Shown here piece after piece: positions 20,293 to 28,310 of a stretch of 64,000 nucleotides of DNA; position 1 is the first letter of the stretch, and every line of letters begins with the position of its first letter. The stretch is from Arsukibacterium ikkense (GTDB taxonomy: Bacteria > Pseudomonadota > Gammaproteobacteria > Enterobacterales > Alteromonadaceae), in contig NZ_LAHO01000003.1 in NCBI RefSeq assembly GCF_000987775.1, positions 1 to 64,000 of the forward strand, written 5' to 3'. Under the pieces are notes generated by a model that saw only the letters and a list, made by a program, of their open reading frames with translations, made no database searches and was not told the origin of the DNA. A program made the position numbers and the translations under genes.

Positions 20293-20974
20293 CTCGCTGT
20301 TTATTACGGCCACTGATACCGATGCCGGTAAAACCTTTGTCAGCTGTTTGCTGCTGCAGGGCTATACACAGCTTGGCGTTGCGGCAGCGGGGGTAAAGCC
20401 AATAGCTGCGGGGGCTGACGAGCATGGGCAAAATAGTGACGCGTTACTTCTGCAGCGCCATTCCGGTATCGCGTTACCCTACGCGGTGGTGAATCCAATC
20501 TGTTATCAGGCCGCGGTGGCACCACATCTGGCCGCGCTAAGCGAACAGCGCCCGGTAGACGAGACCATGCTGAACAGGGCGCTGGCCAACTGGCAACAAT
20601 TGCCGCTGCAACAGCTGTTAATTGAAGGCGCAGGTGGCTGGTTATTACCCATTGGCAAACAACGTTATCTGGCTGACTGGGTTGGTGCTCAGCAACTACC
20701 GGTACTGCTGGTTGTGGGGATGAAACTGGGCTGTTTAAACCATGCAATGTTAACGGTGCGGGAGATTGCACGCAGTGGCTGCACCCTGGTCGGTTGGGTA
20801 GCCAATTGTGTTGACCCGGCCATGGCATTGTTAGAACAGAATATTGCTGATTTACAACAACGGATCCCGGCACCGTGTTTGGGTGTAGTACCTTACAACC
20901 CAGCGCATCCACAGCAACTTGCCGCCACACTTGTCAAGGAGCTATTGAAGACTTCAGGTTGCAACACAGGCTAA
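20282..20974 (+). CDS. bioD: Dethiobiotin synthetase
   Basis: BioD closes the ureido ring of DAPA with CO2 and ATP. The start chosen is ATG 20282 because GGAG at 20272-20275 is 6 nt upstream; an in-frame GTG at 20270 would lie on that site. It overlaps the end of bioC by 11 bp. The 230-residue product has a P-loop TATDTDAGKTFVS near residue 8, PIAAGAD with the substrate lysine in GVKPIAAG, and EGAGGWLLPI near 120. It ends the bio operon; its 3' end lies in a large inverted repeat. Confidence 0.96.
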   Translation: MAANSLFITATDTDAGKTFVSCLLLQGYTQLGVAAAGVKPIAAGADEHGQNSDALLLQRHSGIALPYAVVNPICYQAAVAPHLAALSEQRPVDETMLNRALANWQQLPLQQLLIEGAGGWLLPIGKQRYLADWVGAQQLPVLLVVGMKLGCLNHAMLTVREIARSGCTLVGWVANCVDPAMALLEQNIADLQQRIPAPCLGVVPYNPAHPQQLAATLVKELLKTSGCNTG

Positions 20975-21047
20975 GCTCGCCACAGCAACTCGCTACCGCT
21001 GGCGCGTCCGCTCAGACACTCTGTGGCGACTGAGCCTGTATTCCAAC
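20958..21047. repeat. 90-bp imperfect inverted repeat after bioD
   Basis: Arms 20958-20985 and 21021-21047 are complementary at about 24 of 28 positions, with core arms CAGGCT..TCGCCACAG and CTGTGGCGA..AGCCTG, enclosing a 35-nt GC-rich loop. The left arm includes the bioD stop codon. It lies between convergent bioD and pepE and could be a factor-aided terminator, but has no T-run, so a dispersed repeat or MITE-like element is equally possible. Confidence 0.6.
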
Positions 21048-21082
21048 CTTCGTTTTATCAGCTACGATGTATATTCGCCGTA

Positions 21083-21784
21083 TTAAACCAATAAATGCGA
21101 TAAATCACTGTTTGCGGCAATTGCCGTTTTATCGCCGCCTTTAAACAGATAACCACCAGCATTGCCAAGCAACGTCAGAGTATCGCCTGAGCGCAACAGT
21201 GCAGTGCCTTCTGGCAGGGCAATAATTGGCGTGCTGGGGTTTAGCGCCATAAACTCGGCTAAGCGCATATCACGGGTTTCACCGTGAAAACCTTCTGGTT
21301 TAAAGTCGCTGTAATGCGGATTTAATTGCAGCGTTAACAGGTTCAACGCGGCAAATGAGGCCGGTTCTACTATGGGCATATCGTTGGTAGTGCGAATAGT
21401 GCTGCCTGCAATATTCGAGCCGGCGCTCCAGCCAATATAGGGCACCCCTGCGGTTACGCGTTCCTTAATCAACTGCACTATATCTTGTTGATATAGTTGA
21501 TGAAGTAACTGAAAGGTATTGCCACCACCTACAGCAATGGCCTGGGCTGTAGTTATCGCCTTTTTCGGATCGGCGAACTGGTGCAAACTGCTCACTTTAA
21601 TGGCCAGGGGCGCTAAGGCTGCAGCCACTTGCTGCAAGTAGTCGTCATAAGCAACAGTGACACCGGCATAGGGAATAAATAACAGCTCATCTATTCCTTG
21701 CAACTGGGTTTCCAGCCACGGCATATATGGCGCCAGATAAGCACTGTTGTGCGCCCGGGAACTACTTAATAACAAAAGCTGCAT
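21083..21784 (-). CDS. pepE: Dipeptidase E (alpha-aspartyl dipeptidase, peptidase S51)
   Basis: PepE hydrolyses Asp-X dipeptides in the cytoplasm. The 233-residue product matches the E. coli length of 229. It contains IAVGGGNTFQLLHQLY (about 83-98), the nucleophile serine in GWSAGSNIAG near 118-127, and LNPHYSD around 152-158 carrying the histidine. The ATG at 21784 has a GGAG site just upstream. It converges on the bio operon and diverges from htpX. Confidence 0.93.
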   Translation of the reverse strand: MQLLLLSSSRAHNSAYLAPYMPWLETQLQGIDELLFIPYAGVTVAYDDYLQQVAAALAPLAIKVSSLHQFADPKKAITTAQAIAVGGGNTFQLLHQLYQQDIVQLIKERVTAGVPYIGWSAGSNIAGSTIRTTNDMPIVEPASFAALNLLTLQLNPHYSDFKPEGFHGETRDMRLAEFMALNPSTPIIALPEGTALLRSGDTLTLLGNAGGYLFKGGDKTAIAANSDLSHLLV

Positions 21785-21892
21785 GTAAAACTCCTTGCTT
21801 GCGCTTATTTACAGCGCGATATAACAGGGCGCTAGTGTAATCAATTGAGCCATAACTGACATCTTTTCTTACAACTTTTGTCGCAACCTTTG

Positions 21893-21918
21893 ATTGAATT
21901 CGGGGTCTTTGCCCATAT
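21893..21918 (+). promoter_or_regulatory. Candidate sigma32 (heat-shock) promoter of htpX
   Basis: ATTGAAT at 21893-21899 and CCCATAT at 21912-21918 with 12 bp between them resemble the sigma32 consensus CTTGAAA-N(11-16)-CCCCATNT. The position, about 35 bp before the htpX start, and the known heat-shock control of htpX in E. coli support it. Confidence 0.5.
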
Positions 21919-21952
21919 ATCAAGTGCAGACATTTTTTAGGGGTAAAGCAGT

Positions 21953-22813
21953 ATGAAAAGAATAGTATTATTTTTAGCCACCAACCTGGCGGTGATTCTG
22001 GTACTAAGCATAGTGCTGAACATCGTGTTCAGCGTGTTGGGTATAGACCACGGCAGTATTGGCGGCTTGCTGGTATTTGCAGCTATTTTTGGTTTTGGTG
22101 GCTCATTTATCTCTTTAGCGTTGTCAAAATGGATGGCGAAACGCTCTACCGGGGCAGTGGTGATTACCCAGCCGCGCAACGCTACTGAGCAATGGCTGAT
22201 GCGTACTGTAGAGCGCCAGGCAAAGCAGGCTGGTATTGGCATGCCTGAGGTAGCGGTATACGACTCTCCGGAAATGAATGCTTTTGCCACTGGCATGAAC
22301 CGGAATAATGCCTTAGTAGCGGTGAGCACCGGTTTACTGCGTAATATGAAAGAAGACGAAGTAGAGGCCGTTTTGGCGCATGAAGTATCACATGTGGCTA
22401 ATGGCGATATGGTAACTCTGACGCTAATTCAGGGGGTAGTAAATACCTTCGTTATTTTCTTCGCCCGCTTAATTGCCGGCATGATCCGTAACAACAACCA
22501 GCAAATGGGTACCATTGCCTACTTTGGCATCGTCATTGTGCTGGAGATAGTGTTTGGCTTCCTGGCCAGCATGATCGTAATGTGGTTCTCGCGTCAGCGT
22601 GAGTATCGGGCAGATGCCGGTGCGGCGCGATTAGCTGGCCCCAATAAAATGATTGCGGCGCTGGAGCGGCTAAAGAACAACCATGAAAGCCGGCTGGAAG
22701 GCAGCATGATGGCCTTTGGTATTGCCAGTAAAAAAGCCAAATCAGAGCTGTTGTTAACGCATCCGCCGTTGGAAAAACGGATAGAAGCACTGCGCAGCAG
22801 CCGGGAGTTTTAA
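21953..22813 (+). CDS. htpX: Membrane metalloprotease HtpX
   Basis: HtpX is a zinc endoprotease of the inner membrane that works with FtsH in membrane-protein quality control. 286 residues (E. coli 293). Two N-terminal membrane segments (about 5-25 and 36-56), the zinc motif HEVSH at 143-147, and two further hydrophobic segments (about 155-175 and 190-212) followed by [12 protein letters not shown], whose Glu is the third zinc ligand. The start ATG is preceded by AGGGG. A strong terminator follows. Confidence 0.97.
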   Translation: MKRIVLFLATNLAVILVLSIVLNIVFSVLGIDHGSIGGLLVFAAIFGFGGSFISLALSKWMAKRSTGAVVITQPRNATEQWLMRTVERQAKQAGIGMPEVAVYDSPEMNAFATGMNRNNALVAVSTGLLRNMKEDEVEAVLAHEVSHVANGDMVTLTLIQGVVNTFVIFFARLIAGMIRNNNQQMGTIAYFGIVIVLEIVFGFLASMIVMWFSRQREYRADAGAARLAGPNKMIAALERLKNNHESRLEGSMMAFGIASKKAKSELLLTHPPLEKRIEALRSSREF

Positions 22814-22836
22814 AAAGCAGCACGGGTCAGTAAGAC

Positions 22837-22868
22837 TAAAAAAAAGCCCCAAAGCGGGGCTTTTTTTA
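22837..22868. terminator. Bidirectional rho-independent terminator
   Basis: AAAAAGCCCC and GGGGCTTTTT arms around AAAGC (stem 22841-22865), with a long A-run on one side and T-run on the other, between convergent htpX and yjdM. Confidence 0.9.
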
Positions 22869-22881
22869 TTAACGCGATATA

Positions 22882-23223
22882 TTATTCCTGCACTTTTTTG
22901 ACAAATTCTGACTTTAAACTCATGGCGCCAAAGCCGTCTATTTTACAGTCGATATCGTGATCCCCCTCAACCAACCTGATATTTTTGACTTTGGTGCCAA
23001 TTTTAACCACTGATGAGCTGCCTTTAACTTTCAGATCTTTGATCACAGTGACAGTATCACCGTCTTGCAAAATATTACCGGCGCTATCGCGAATGTTTGC
23101 ATTCTCTGTTGGGGTATTGTCATTGACTGTCCATTCATGGCCACATTCCGGGCAGATTAGCAGGGCACCATCTTGGTAAGTATAAGCAGAATGGCATTTA
23201 GGGCAGGCGGGTAAGGTTGTCAT
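22882..23223 (-). CDS. yjdM: Zinc-ribbon alkylphosphonate-utilisation-like protein (PhnA/YjdM family)
   Basis: 113 residues from ATG 23223, which has GGAG 8 nt upstream; the longer frame to 23253 lacks support. The N-terminus [13 protein letters not shown] with [11 protein letters not shown] is a four-cysteine zinc ribbon (about 7-32), and the C-terminal domain ends [21 protein letters not shown], as in E. coli YjdM. Despite the historical name PhnA, YjdM is not established as a phosphonate enzyme. It stands alone, facing htpX. Confidence 0.93.
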   Translation of the reverse strand: MTTLPACPKCHSAYTYQDGALLICPECGHEWTVNDNTPTENANIRDSAGNILQDGDTVTVIKDLKVKGSSSVVKIGTKVKNIRLVEGDHDIDCKIDGFGAMSLKSEFVKKVQE

Positions 23224-23391
23224 AGTGCGCTCCAACAGGGTATGTCGTGCCAAAAATGGCCATTATACTGCAAAGTTGTTACAAACAGGCACTATTAATC
23301 CTTTGAATAACGGCAATAGCCGAACAACACTGGCATCAAACGACAGTTTTGCTAAGGTATGCGTTAACGACGTTATTCGATTGGAGTGATC

Positions 23392-24531
23392 ATGCTACAA
23401 GCGCCGCAATTTACCAGTTTTAATCCACCGCGCCGCATTCTGATGGGGCCTGGACCGTCAGATGTGTATCCACAGGTGCTGGCGGCGCAGGCCCGGCCAA
23501 CAGTAGGGCATTTAGATCCGCTGTTTATCGGCATGATGGATGAACTAAAGCAATTATTGCAATATGCTTTTCAAACCACCAACCCGATGACTATAGCGGT
23601 GTCAGCCCCCGGTTCTGCTGGCATGGAAACCTGCTTTGTTAACCTGGTGGAACCCGGCGAGAAAGTCATTGTGTGTCGTAATGGTGTCTTTGGCGAGCGG
23701 ATGCGCCAGAACGTTGAGCGCTGCGGTGGGGTGGCGGTTTGTGTCGATAACGCCTGGGGTGAGCCAGTTTGCCCAGAGCGGGTGGCAGAGGCGCTTCAAC
23801 AGCACCCTGACGCCCGTTTTCTGGCTTTTGTGCATGCTGAAACCTCAACCGGAGCGTTAAGTGACGCCAAAACCCTCTGTGCACTGGCTAAACAGCATGA
23901 TTGTATCTCGATTGTCGATGCGGTGACCTCGTTAGGCGGAGTAGAGCTGCGGGTTGACGACTGGGGTATTGATGCCATTTATGCCGGTAGCCAGAAGTGT
24001 CTGTCCTGCGTGCCAGGGTTATCACCTGTATCTTTTTCAGCAACGGCGGTGGCAAAAATTCAGCAGCGTAAGAGCCCGGTGCAAAGCTGGTTTTTAGATC
24101 AGAGCCTGGTCATGGCGTACTGGAGCGGCCAGGGTAAACGCAGCTATCACCATACGGCTCCGGTGAACAGTTTATATGCGCTGCACGAATCGCTGTGCCT
24201 ACTGGCTGCGGAAGGGCTGGAGCATGCCTGGCAACGCCACCGCACTATGCACCAGCTACTGGCTGACGGGTTTAGCAAGCTGGGGCTGGAGTTTGTGGTG
24301 GCCGCACCTTACCGCTTGCCGCAATTAAACAGTGTTTATATTCCTGCCGGAGTAGATGACACTATGCTGCGCAGTACCTTACTGCATGAATATAATCTGG
24401 AAATTGGTGCCGGCCTTGGCGAGTTAGCAGGCAAAGCCTGGCGTATTGGTTTAATGGGCTACGGTGCAAGACGCGAAAACGTGGCACTTTGTATTCAGGC
24501 ACTTAGCGAACAACTTAGCGCCGGCCGCTGA
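23392..24531 (+). CDS. Alanine-glyoxylate / serine-glyoxylate type PLP aminotransferase
   Basis: A 379-residue class V aminotransferase. ATG 23392 is preferred because TTGGAG lies at 23381-23386; the GTG at 23386 would overlap that site. The N-terminal [16 protein letters not shown] and PTVGHLDP are typical of AGT/SGAT enzymes, and the PLP lysine is in [18 protein letters not shown] (about 200-217). The C-terminus has [20 protein letters not shown]. It probably transfers an amino group between alanine or serine and glyoxylate; the exact donor cannot be assigned. Monocistronic by spacing. Confidence 0.9.
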   Translation: MLQAPQFTSFNPPRRILMGPGPSDVYPQVLAAQARPTVGHLDPLFIGMMDELKQLLQYAFQTTNPMTIAVSAPGSAGMETCFVNLVEPGEKVIVCRNGVFGERMRQNVERCGGVAVCVDNAWGEPVCPERVAEALQQHPDARFLAFVHAETSTGALSDAKTLCALAKQHDCISIVDAVTSLGGVELRVDDWGIDAIYAGSQKCLSCVPGLSPVSFSATAVAKIQQRKSPVQSWFLDQSLVMAYWSGQGKRSYHHTAPVNSLYALHESLCLLAAEGLEHAWQRHRTMHQLLADGFSKLGLEFVVAAPYRLPQLNSVYIPAGVDDTMLRSTLLHEYNLEIGAGLGELAGKAWRIGLMGYGARRENVALCIQALSEQLSAGR

Positions 24532-24650
24532 TAGCCGGTTAACAGGCGCTGCTATCAGGCTGCTGGTCGTATCATTGCTGGCAGCCAGGCTCAGCTTCTG
24601 CTAGTTTCATCAGTCTTACGCAATACTGATAATAAGATAATGAGGCTTTG

Positions 24651-27600
24651 ATGAACCCAGTTGCGCTTTGTACTATGCCAATCAAACGTCTGTCGCTGGC
24701 GACGCTGTTACTCACTACTTTGTTTAGTGGCAGCGTTTTGGCCAGTCAGGGCTACTACCGGTATCCTGCTCTGCATAATAACAGTGTGCTGTTTAGTGCC
24801 GAAGGCGACATCTGGCAACATACTAAGGGTGAGCGGCAGGCGCGGCGGCTAACCAGCCATCCGGATCTGGAAACCCAGCCGCTGTTATCTGCTGATGGCA
24901 GCCAGCTGGCTTTTGTTGCCAATTACGATGGTGCCGATGAAATTTACCTGATGCCAGTAACTGGCGGCCAGCCAAAACGCGTCAGCTTTGAAAACAGCCG
25001 GGTACGTGTTCAGCAGTGGCTGGCCGATGGCCGGATTTTATATGCCACCGACAGCGGGGTTGGGCCGGCAAACTATTGGCTGCTAAAGTTGCTCGACCCT
25101 ATTACGCTTTCTACCGAGGTATTGCCACTGGCCGATGCGGCCAGTGGCGTAATCGATCCTGCCAGCAACAGTGTGTATTTTGTCCGTTTTGGTTTACAGC
25201 TGACCGGAGACAACAGCAAGGTTTATCGTGGTGGCGCCATGGGGCAGCTATGGCATTGGCAATTAGGCTCAAAGAGTGAAGCCAGGTTGTTAAGTGCGCA
25301 GCATCAGGGCTCGATTAGCCAGCCGATGTTCTGGCAGGGCAGAGTGTATTTTGTCAGTGATGCGGATGGTAATAGCAACATCTGGTCAATGGCCGCAGAT
25401 GGCAGTGATCCAAAACAACATAGCCGGCACAGTGACTGGCGGATTGGTCAGGCCAGGCTGGATCAGGGGCGGATAATTTATCAGCTGGCTGCAGATTTAT
25501 ATCAGCTTGATTTAGGCAGCAATCAAAGCGAGCAACTGGATATCGCCTTAAGTTCTGACTTTGTGCAGCAACGTGAACGTTTTATCAACAAACCGCTGGA
25601 ATATCTTACCAGCGCCAGTTTTAACGAAACCCAGCAGCAAGTAGTGTTAACAGCCCGCAGCCAGGTAGCCGTGGCCAGCACCGGAGCTAGGCGTTTAAGC
25701 CAGATCCATACGGCACAAGGCAGTCGCTCGCGTAATGCTATCAGCAGCCCGGATGGTAAATGGGTCTATGCGATAAACGATAGCAGTGGTGAAAATGAGA
25801 TCTGGCGTTTTGCCAGTGACGGCGCTGCCAATGCCAAACAATTAACCCGGGATGGCACAGTATTTCGCTGGGGCTTGCATTTATCACCAGATGGCCGTTA
25901 CCTGGTGCATGACGATAAAAATGGTGATCTCTGGTTATTTGACCTGGATAAAAATACCAATAAACGTATATACCAGCTGGGCCATGGTCACTCGCCCTAT
26001 CAGGAGGTGGTTTGGTCTGCCGATAGCCAACTGCTGGCATTTACCCTGAATCATCAGCAAAGGCCGCGCAGCCAGGTGGTGCTGTATAGTCTGGCTGACG
26101 ATAAATCTGCAGTGCTGACCAGTGACAAATACCCGTCTTATTCGCCGGCATTTAGTGCCGATAGCTTATGGCTGTATTTTCTATCTGACCGGCAGTTTAC
26201 GGCCACGCCATCCAGCCCGTGGGGCGACCGCAACCTGGGTCCGATGTTTGATAAACGCGGTGAAATTTATGCCCTAAGCCTGCAGCCACAAGCCTGCTTT
26301 GCTTTTGCGCCACCGCAGGAGCTGAGTATTTGTGATGACAGCGCCGCCAAAGCAGCACGCAATGCTAAGCATGCCAAACCGGTAGACTGGTCTGGCTTAA
26401 GCAGCCGGTTGTGGCAAGTACCATTACCAGCAGACAACTACAGCAAACTTAGCCTGAACAAAGAGCGTTTATATGTGCTGAGCAGAGCCGCAGGCGGTCG
26501 CAGCGCTGAGCTTAAACAGGCTAAATTAAGTGCCGAGGGGGCTAAGCTGACAACCTTTAGCACTGATGTGGCTGATTATCAGTTAGGTACTGCGGGTGAT
26601 AAGTTGTTTATCCGCAAACAGGGTGAGAATAATAGCGGCGATATGTTAATTGTCGCCGCTGGCGAAAAGATGCCAACCGATCTTAGCCTGGCTAAAATCA
26701 GTAGCACGGCCTGGCAGCTACAGGTGCAACCGCAACAGGAGTGGGCGCAGATGTTTCGCGATGCCTGGTTAATGCATCGTGATTTTTTGTTTGATAAAGG
26801 CATGCGCGGTTTAGACTGGCCTGCCAGCCGGGATAAATATCAACCGTTACTGGCCAGGGTAACCGATCGTTATGAACTGGACGATGTATTGGCACAAATG
26901 ATGGGAGAATTAAACGCCCTGCATTCGCAGGTACGGGGTGGGGAATATCGCACCGCAGCGGCCAAACCGAATGCCGCCAGTTTGGGAGCCCGTTTTGCCA
27001 GTACCGGCCAGGGCGTAAAAATCACCCATATTTACCAGTCAGATAAAGAGTTACCCGCGCAGGCGTCGCCTTTGGCTAAGCCCGGCGTAAAGGTGGCGGT
27101 CAACGATTTGATCGTGGCAATAAATGGCAAAGCAATTACTAATGTTGCCGATTTGACGCACCACTTGCGTAATCAGGCCGGCAAGCAGGTGTTATTAACC
27201 CTGAGTCGCGGCAAGCAACAATGGCAAACAGTGGTGCAGCCGGTTGCGTTGCAGCAGGAAGCGATGCTGCGTTATCAAGACTGGGTGCAGCAGAATCAGC
27301 AACAGGTTAGCACGGCAAGTGATGGCCGTTTAGGCTATTTGCACTTGTATGCGATGGGCGGTAATGACATCGCCAGCTTTGCCCGTGAGTTCTATGCTCA
27401 GTATCAAAAAGAGGGCTTAATCATTGATGTCAGACGCAACCGCGGCGGTAATATCGACAGCTGGATCATCGAAAAACTGCTGCGCCGTGCCTGGTCATTC
27501 TGGCAACCCACTCATGGTGCAGCCTATACCAATATGCAGCAGGCCTTTCGTGGCCATTTAGTGGTACTGATTGATCCGTTAACCTACTCAGATGGTGAAA

Positions 27601-27953
27601 CCTTTGCCGCCGGGGTTAAAGCTTTAGGTCTGGGGCCCGTTATCGGCAATCGAACCACTGGCGCCGGTGTATGGCTGTCAGGTCGCAATCAACTGGCAGA
27701 CAAAGGACTGGCAAGAGTGGCCGAGACTCCTCAGTTTGCGATGGATGGTCGCTACATTATTGAGGGCTATGGCGTCACGCCGGATATTGAAGTGAGCAAT
27801 TTGCCTTATGCCAGTTTCAATGGCAGTGACAACCAATTAACGGCAGGGGTTGAATATTTGCTGAAACAGTTAACGGAGCAACCGCTAAGACCAATTGACG
27901 CTATGTCGTTAAGCCCGGCGCTGGCGGAAGATATTTTGCCGGTTAATCGTTAA
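24651..27953 (+). CDS. Periplasmic tricorn-like protease (S41 core with beta-propellers and PDZ)
   Basis: 1,100 residues from ATG 24651 (TGAGG 5 nt upstream). A signal peptide follows, with MPIKRLSLATLLLTTLFSG ending in VLA. Then WD40/PD40-like beta-propeller repeats (about 40-650; for example LSADGSQLAFVANYDG and SPDGKWVYAINDSSGENEIW), a core helical domain with H758 in LHSQVRGGEY, a PDZ domain (about 775-865), and the S41 catalytic segment with S980 in LTYSDGETFAAG. In tricorn these are the catalytic His and Ser. It degrades peptides; here the signal peptide puts it in the periplasm, unlike the archaeal cytoplasmic enzyme. Confidence 0.93.
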   Translation: MNPVALCTMPIKRLSLATLLLTTLFSGSVLASQGYYRYPALHNNSVLFSAEGDIWQHTKGERQARRLTSHPDLETQPLLSADGSQLAFVANYDGADEIYLMPVTGGQPKRVSFENSRVRVQQWLADGRILYATDSGVGPANYWLLKLLDPITLSTEVLPLADAASGVIDPASNSVYFVRFGLQLTGDNSKVYRGGAMGQLWHWQLGSKSEARLLSAQHQGSISQPMFWQGRVYFVSDADGNSNIWSMAADGSDPKQHSRHSDWRIGQARLDQGRIIYQLAADLYQLDLGSNQSEQLDIALSSDFVQQRERFINKPLEYLTSASFNETQQQVVLTARSQVAVASTGARRLSQIHTAQGSRSRNAISSPDGKWVYAINDSSGENEIWRFASDGAANAKQLTRDGTVFRWGLHLSPDGRYLVHDDKNGDLWLFDLDKNTNKRIYQLGHGHSPYQEVVWSADSQLLAFTLNHQQRPRSQVVLYSLADDKSAVLTSDKYPSYSPAFSADSLWLYFLSDRQFTATPSSPWGDRNLGPMFDKRGEIYALSLQPQACFAFAPPQELSICDDSAAKAARNAKHAKPVDWSGLSSRLWQVPLPADNYSKLSLNKERLYVLSRAAGGRSAELKQAKLSAEGAKLTTFSTDVADYQLGTAGDKLFIRKQGENNSGDMLIVAAGEKMPTDLSLAKISSTAWQLQVQPQQEWAQMFRDAWLMHRDFLFDKGMRGLDWPASRDKYQPLLARVTDRYELDDVLAQMMGELNALHSQVRGGEYRTAAAKPNAASLGARFASTGQGVKITHIYQSDKELPAQASPLAKPGVKVAVNDLIVAINGKAITNVADLTHHLRNQAGKQVLLTLSRGKQQWQTVVQPVALQQEAMLRYQDWVQQNQQQVSTASDGRLGYLHLYAMGGNDIASFAREFYAQYQKEGLIIDVRRNRGGNIDSWIIEKLLRRAWSFWQPTHGAAYTNMQQAFRGHLVVLIDPLTYSDGETFAAGVKALGLGPVIGNRTTGAGVWLSGRNQLADKGLARVAETPQFAMDGRYIIEGYGVTPDIEVSNLPYASFNGSDNQLTAGVEYLLKQLTEQPLRPIDAMSLSPALAEDILPVNR

Positions 27954-28028
27954 TTTTCTGCAAAAAAGGCTGCCAATATTGCAGGATAACGGCTATCTTG
28001 AAGCTGCTAATAACAGAGGATGTATGCT

Positions 28029-28265
28029 ATGCCGGTAACAGCTGAGCTTAACGCTGAGATAAAAATTTTAAATTTATACAATCTCGATTCACAGATGGAA
28101 GGTTTAAAAGTACATAAAGACGCAGACAGCGAAACCAGGGCTGCCATTGCCCGCTTGCATCAAAAAGGCCTGCTGACCCAAACTGACGGTGGCTATCTGA
28201 CAGACTTGGGTGTGCATTGCGCAGAGCATATTCAAACCGCAATGCGCATTTTAGCTGCTCGCTAG
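28029..28265 (+). CDS. Small conserved protein (TIGR02647-like)
   Basis: 78 residues from ATG 28029, chosen because GAGGA at 28016-28020 is 8 nt upstream; the first ATG (28020) overlaps that site. Content: PVTAELNAEIKILNLYNLDS, then LKVHKDAD, IARLHQKGLLTQTDGGYLTDLG and a closing helix. The pattern fits TIGR02647 proteins of gammaproteobacteria, which have no known function; the LHQKGLLTQ...YLTDLG part looks like a winged-helix segment. Family name is from memory, so treat it as likely. Confidence 0.75.
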   Translation: MPVTAELNAEIKILNLYNLDSQMEGLKVHKDADSETRAAIARLHQKGLLTQTDGGYLTDLGVHCAEHIQTAMRILAAR

Positions 28266-28280
28266 GGCAGGATGTGCCAG

Positions 28281-28310
28281 ACTGGCCTGTTTAGTCAGGC
28301 CAGTTTAACT
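28281..28310. terminator. Hairpin terminator between TIGR02647-like gene and tgpA
   Basis: ACTGGCCTG (28281-28289) and CAGGCCAGT (28296-28304) form a perfect 9-bp stem with a TTTAGT loop, followed by TTAACTT. It contains the stop codon of the convergent transglutaminase gene. The T-run is short, so efficiency is uncertain. Confidence 0.55.

Noticed and set aside
20958..21047. Inverted repeat as an integron attC site
   Set aside because: An attC site should begin RYYYAAC and end GTTRRRY; here the outer ends are GTTG and CAAC, the opposite orientation, and no integrase or cassette structure is present.
22833..22840. AGACTAAA near 22833 as another curli operator copy
   Set aside because: It lies at the base of the htpX terminator and has no paired arm; likely chance.
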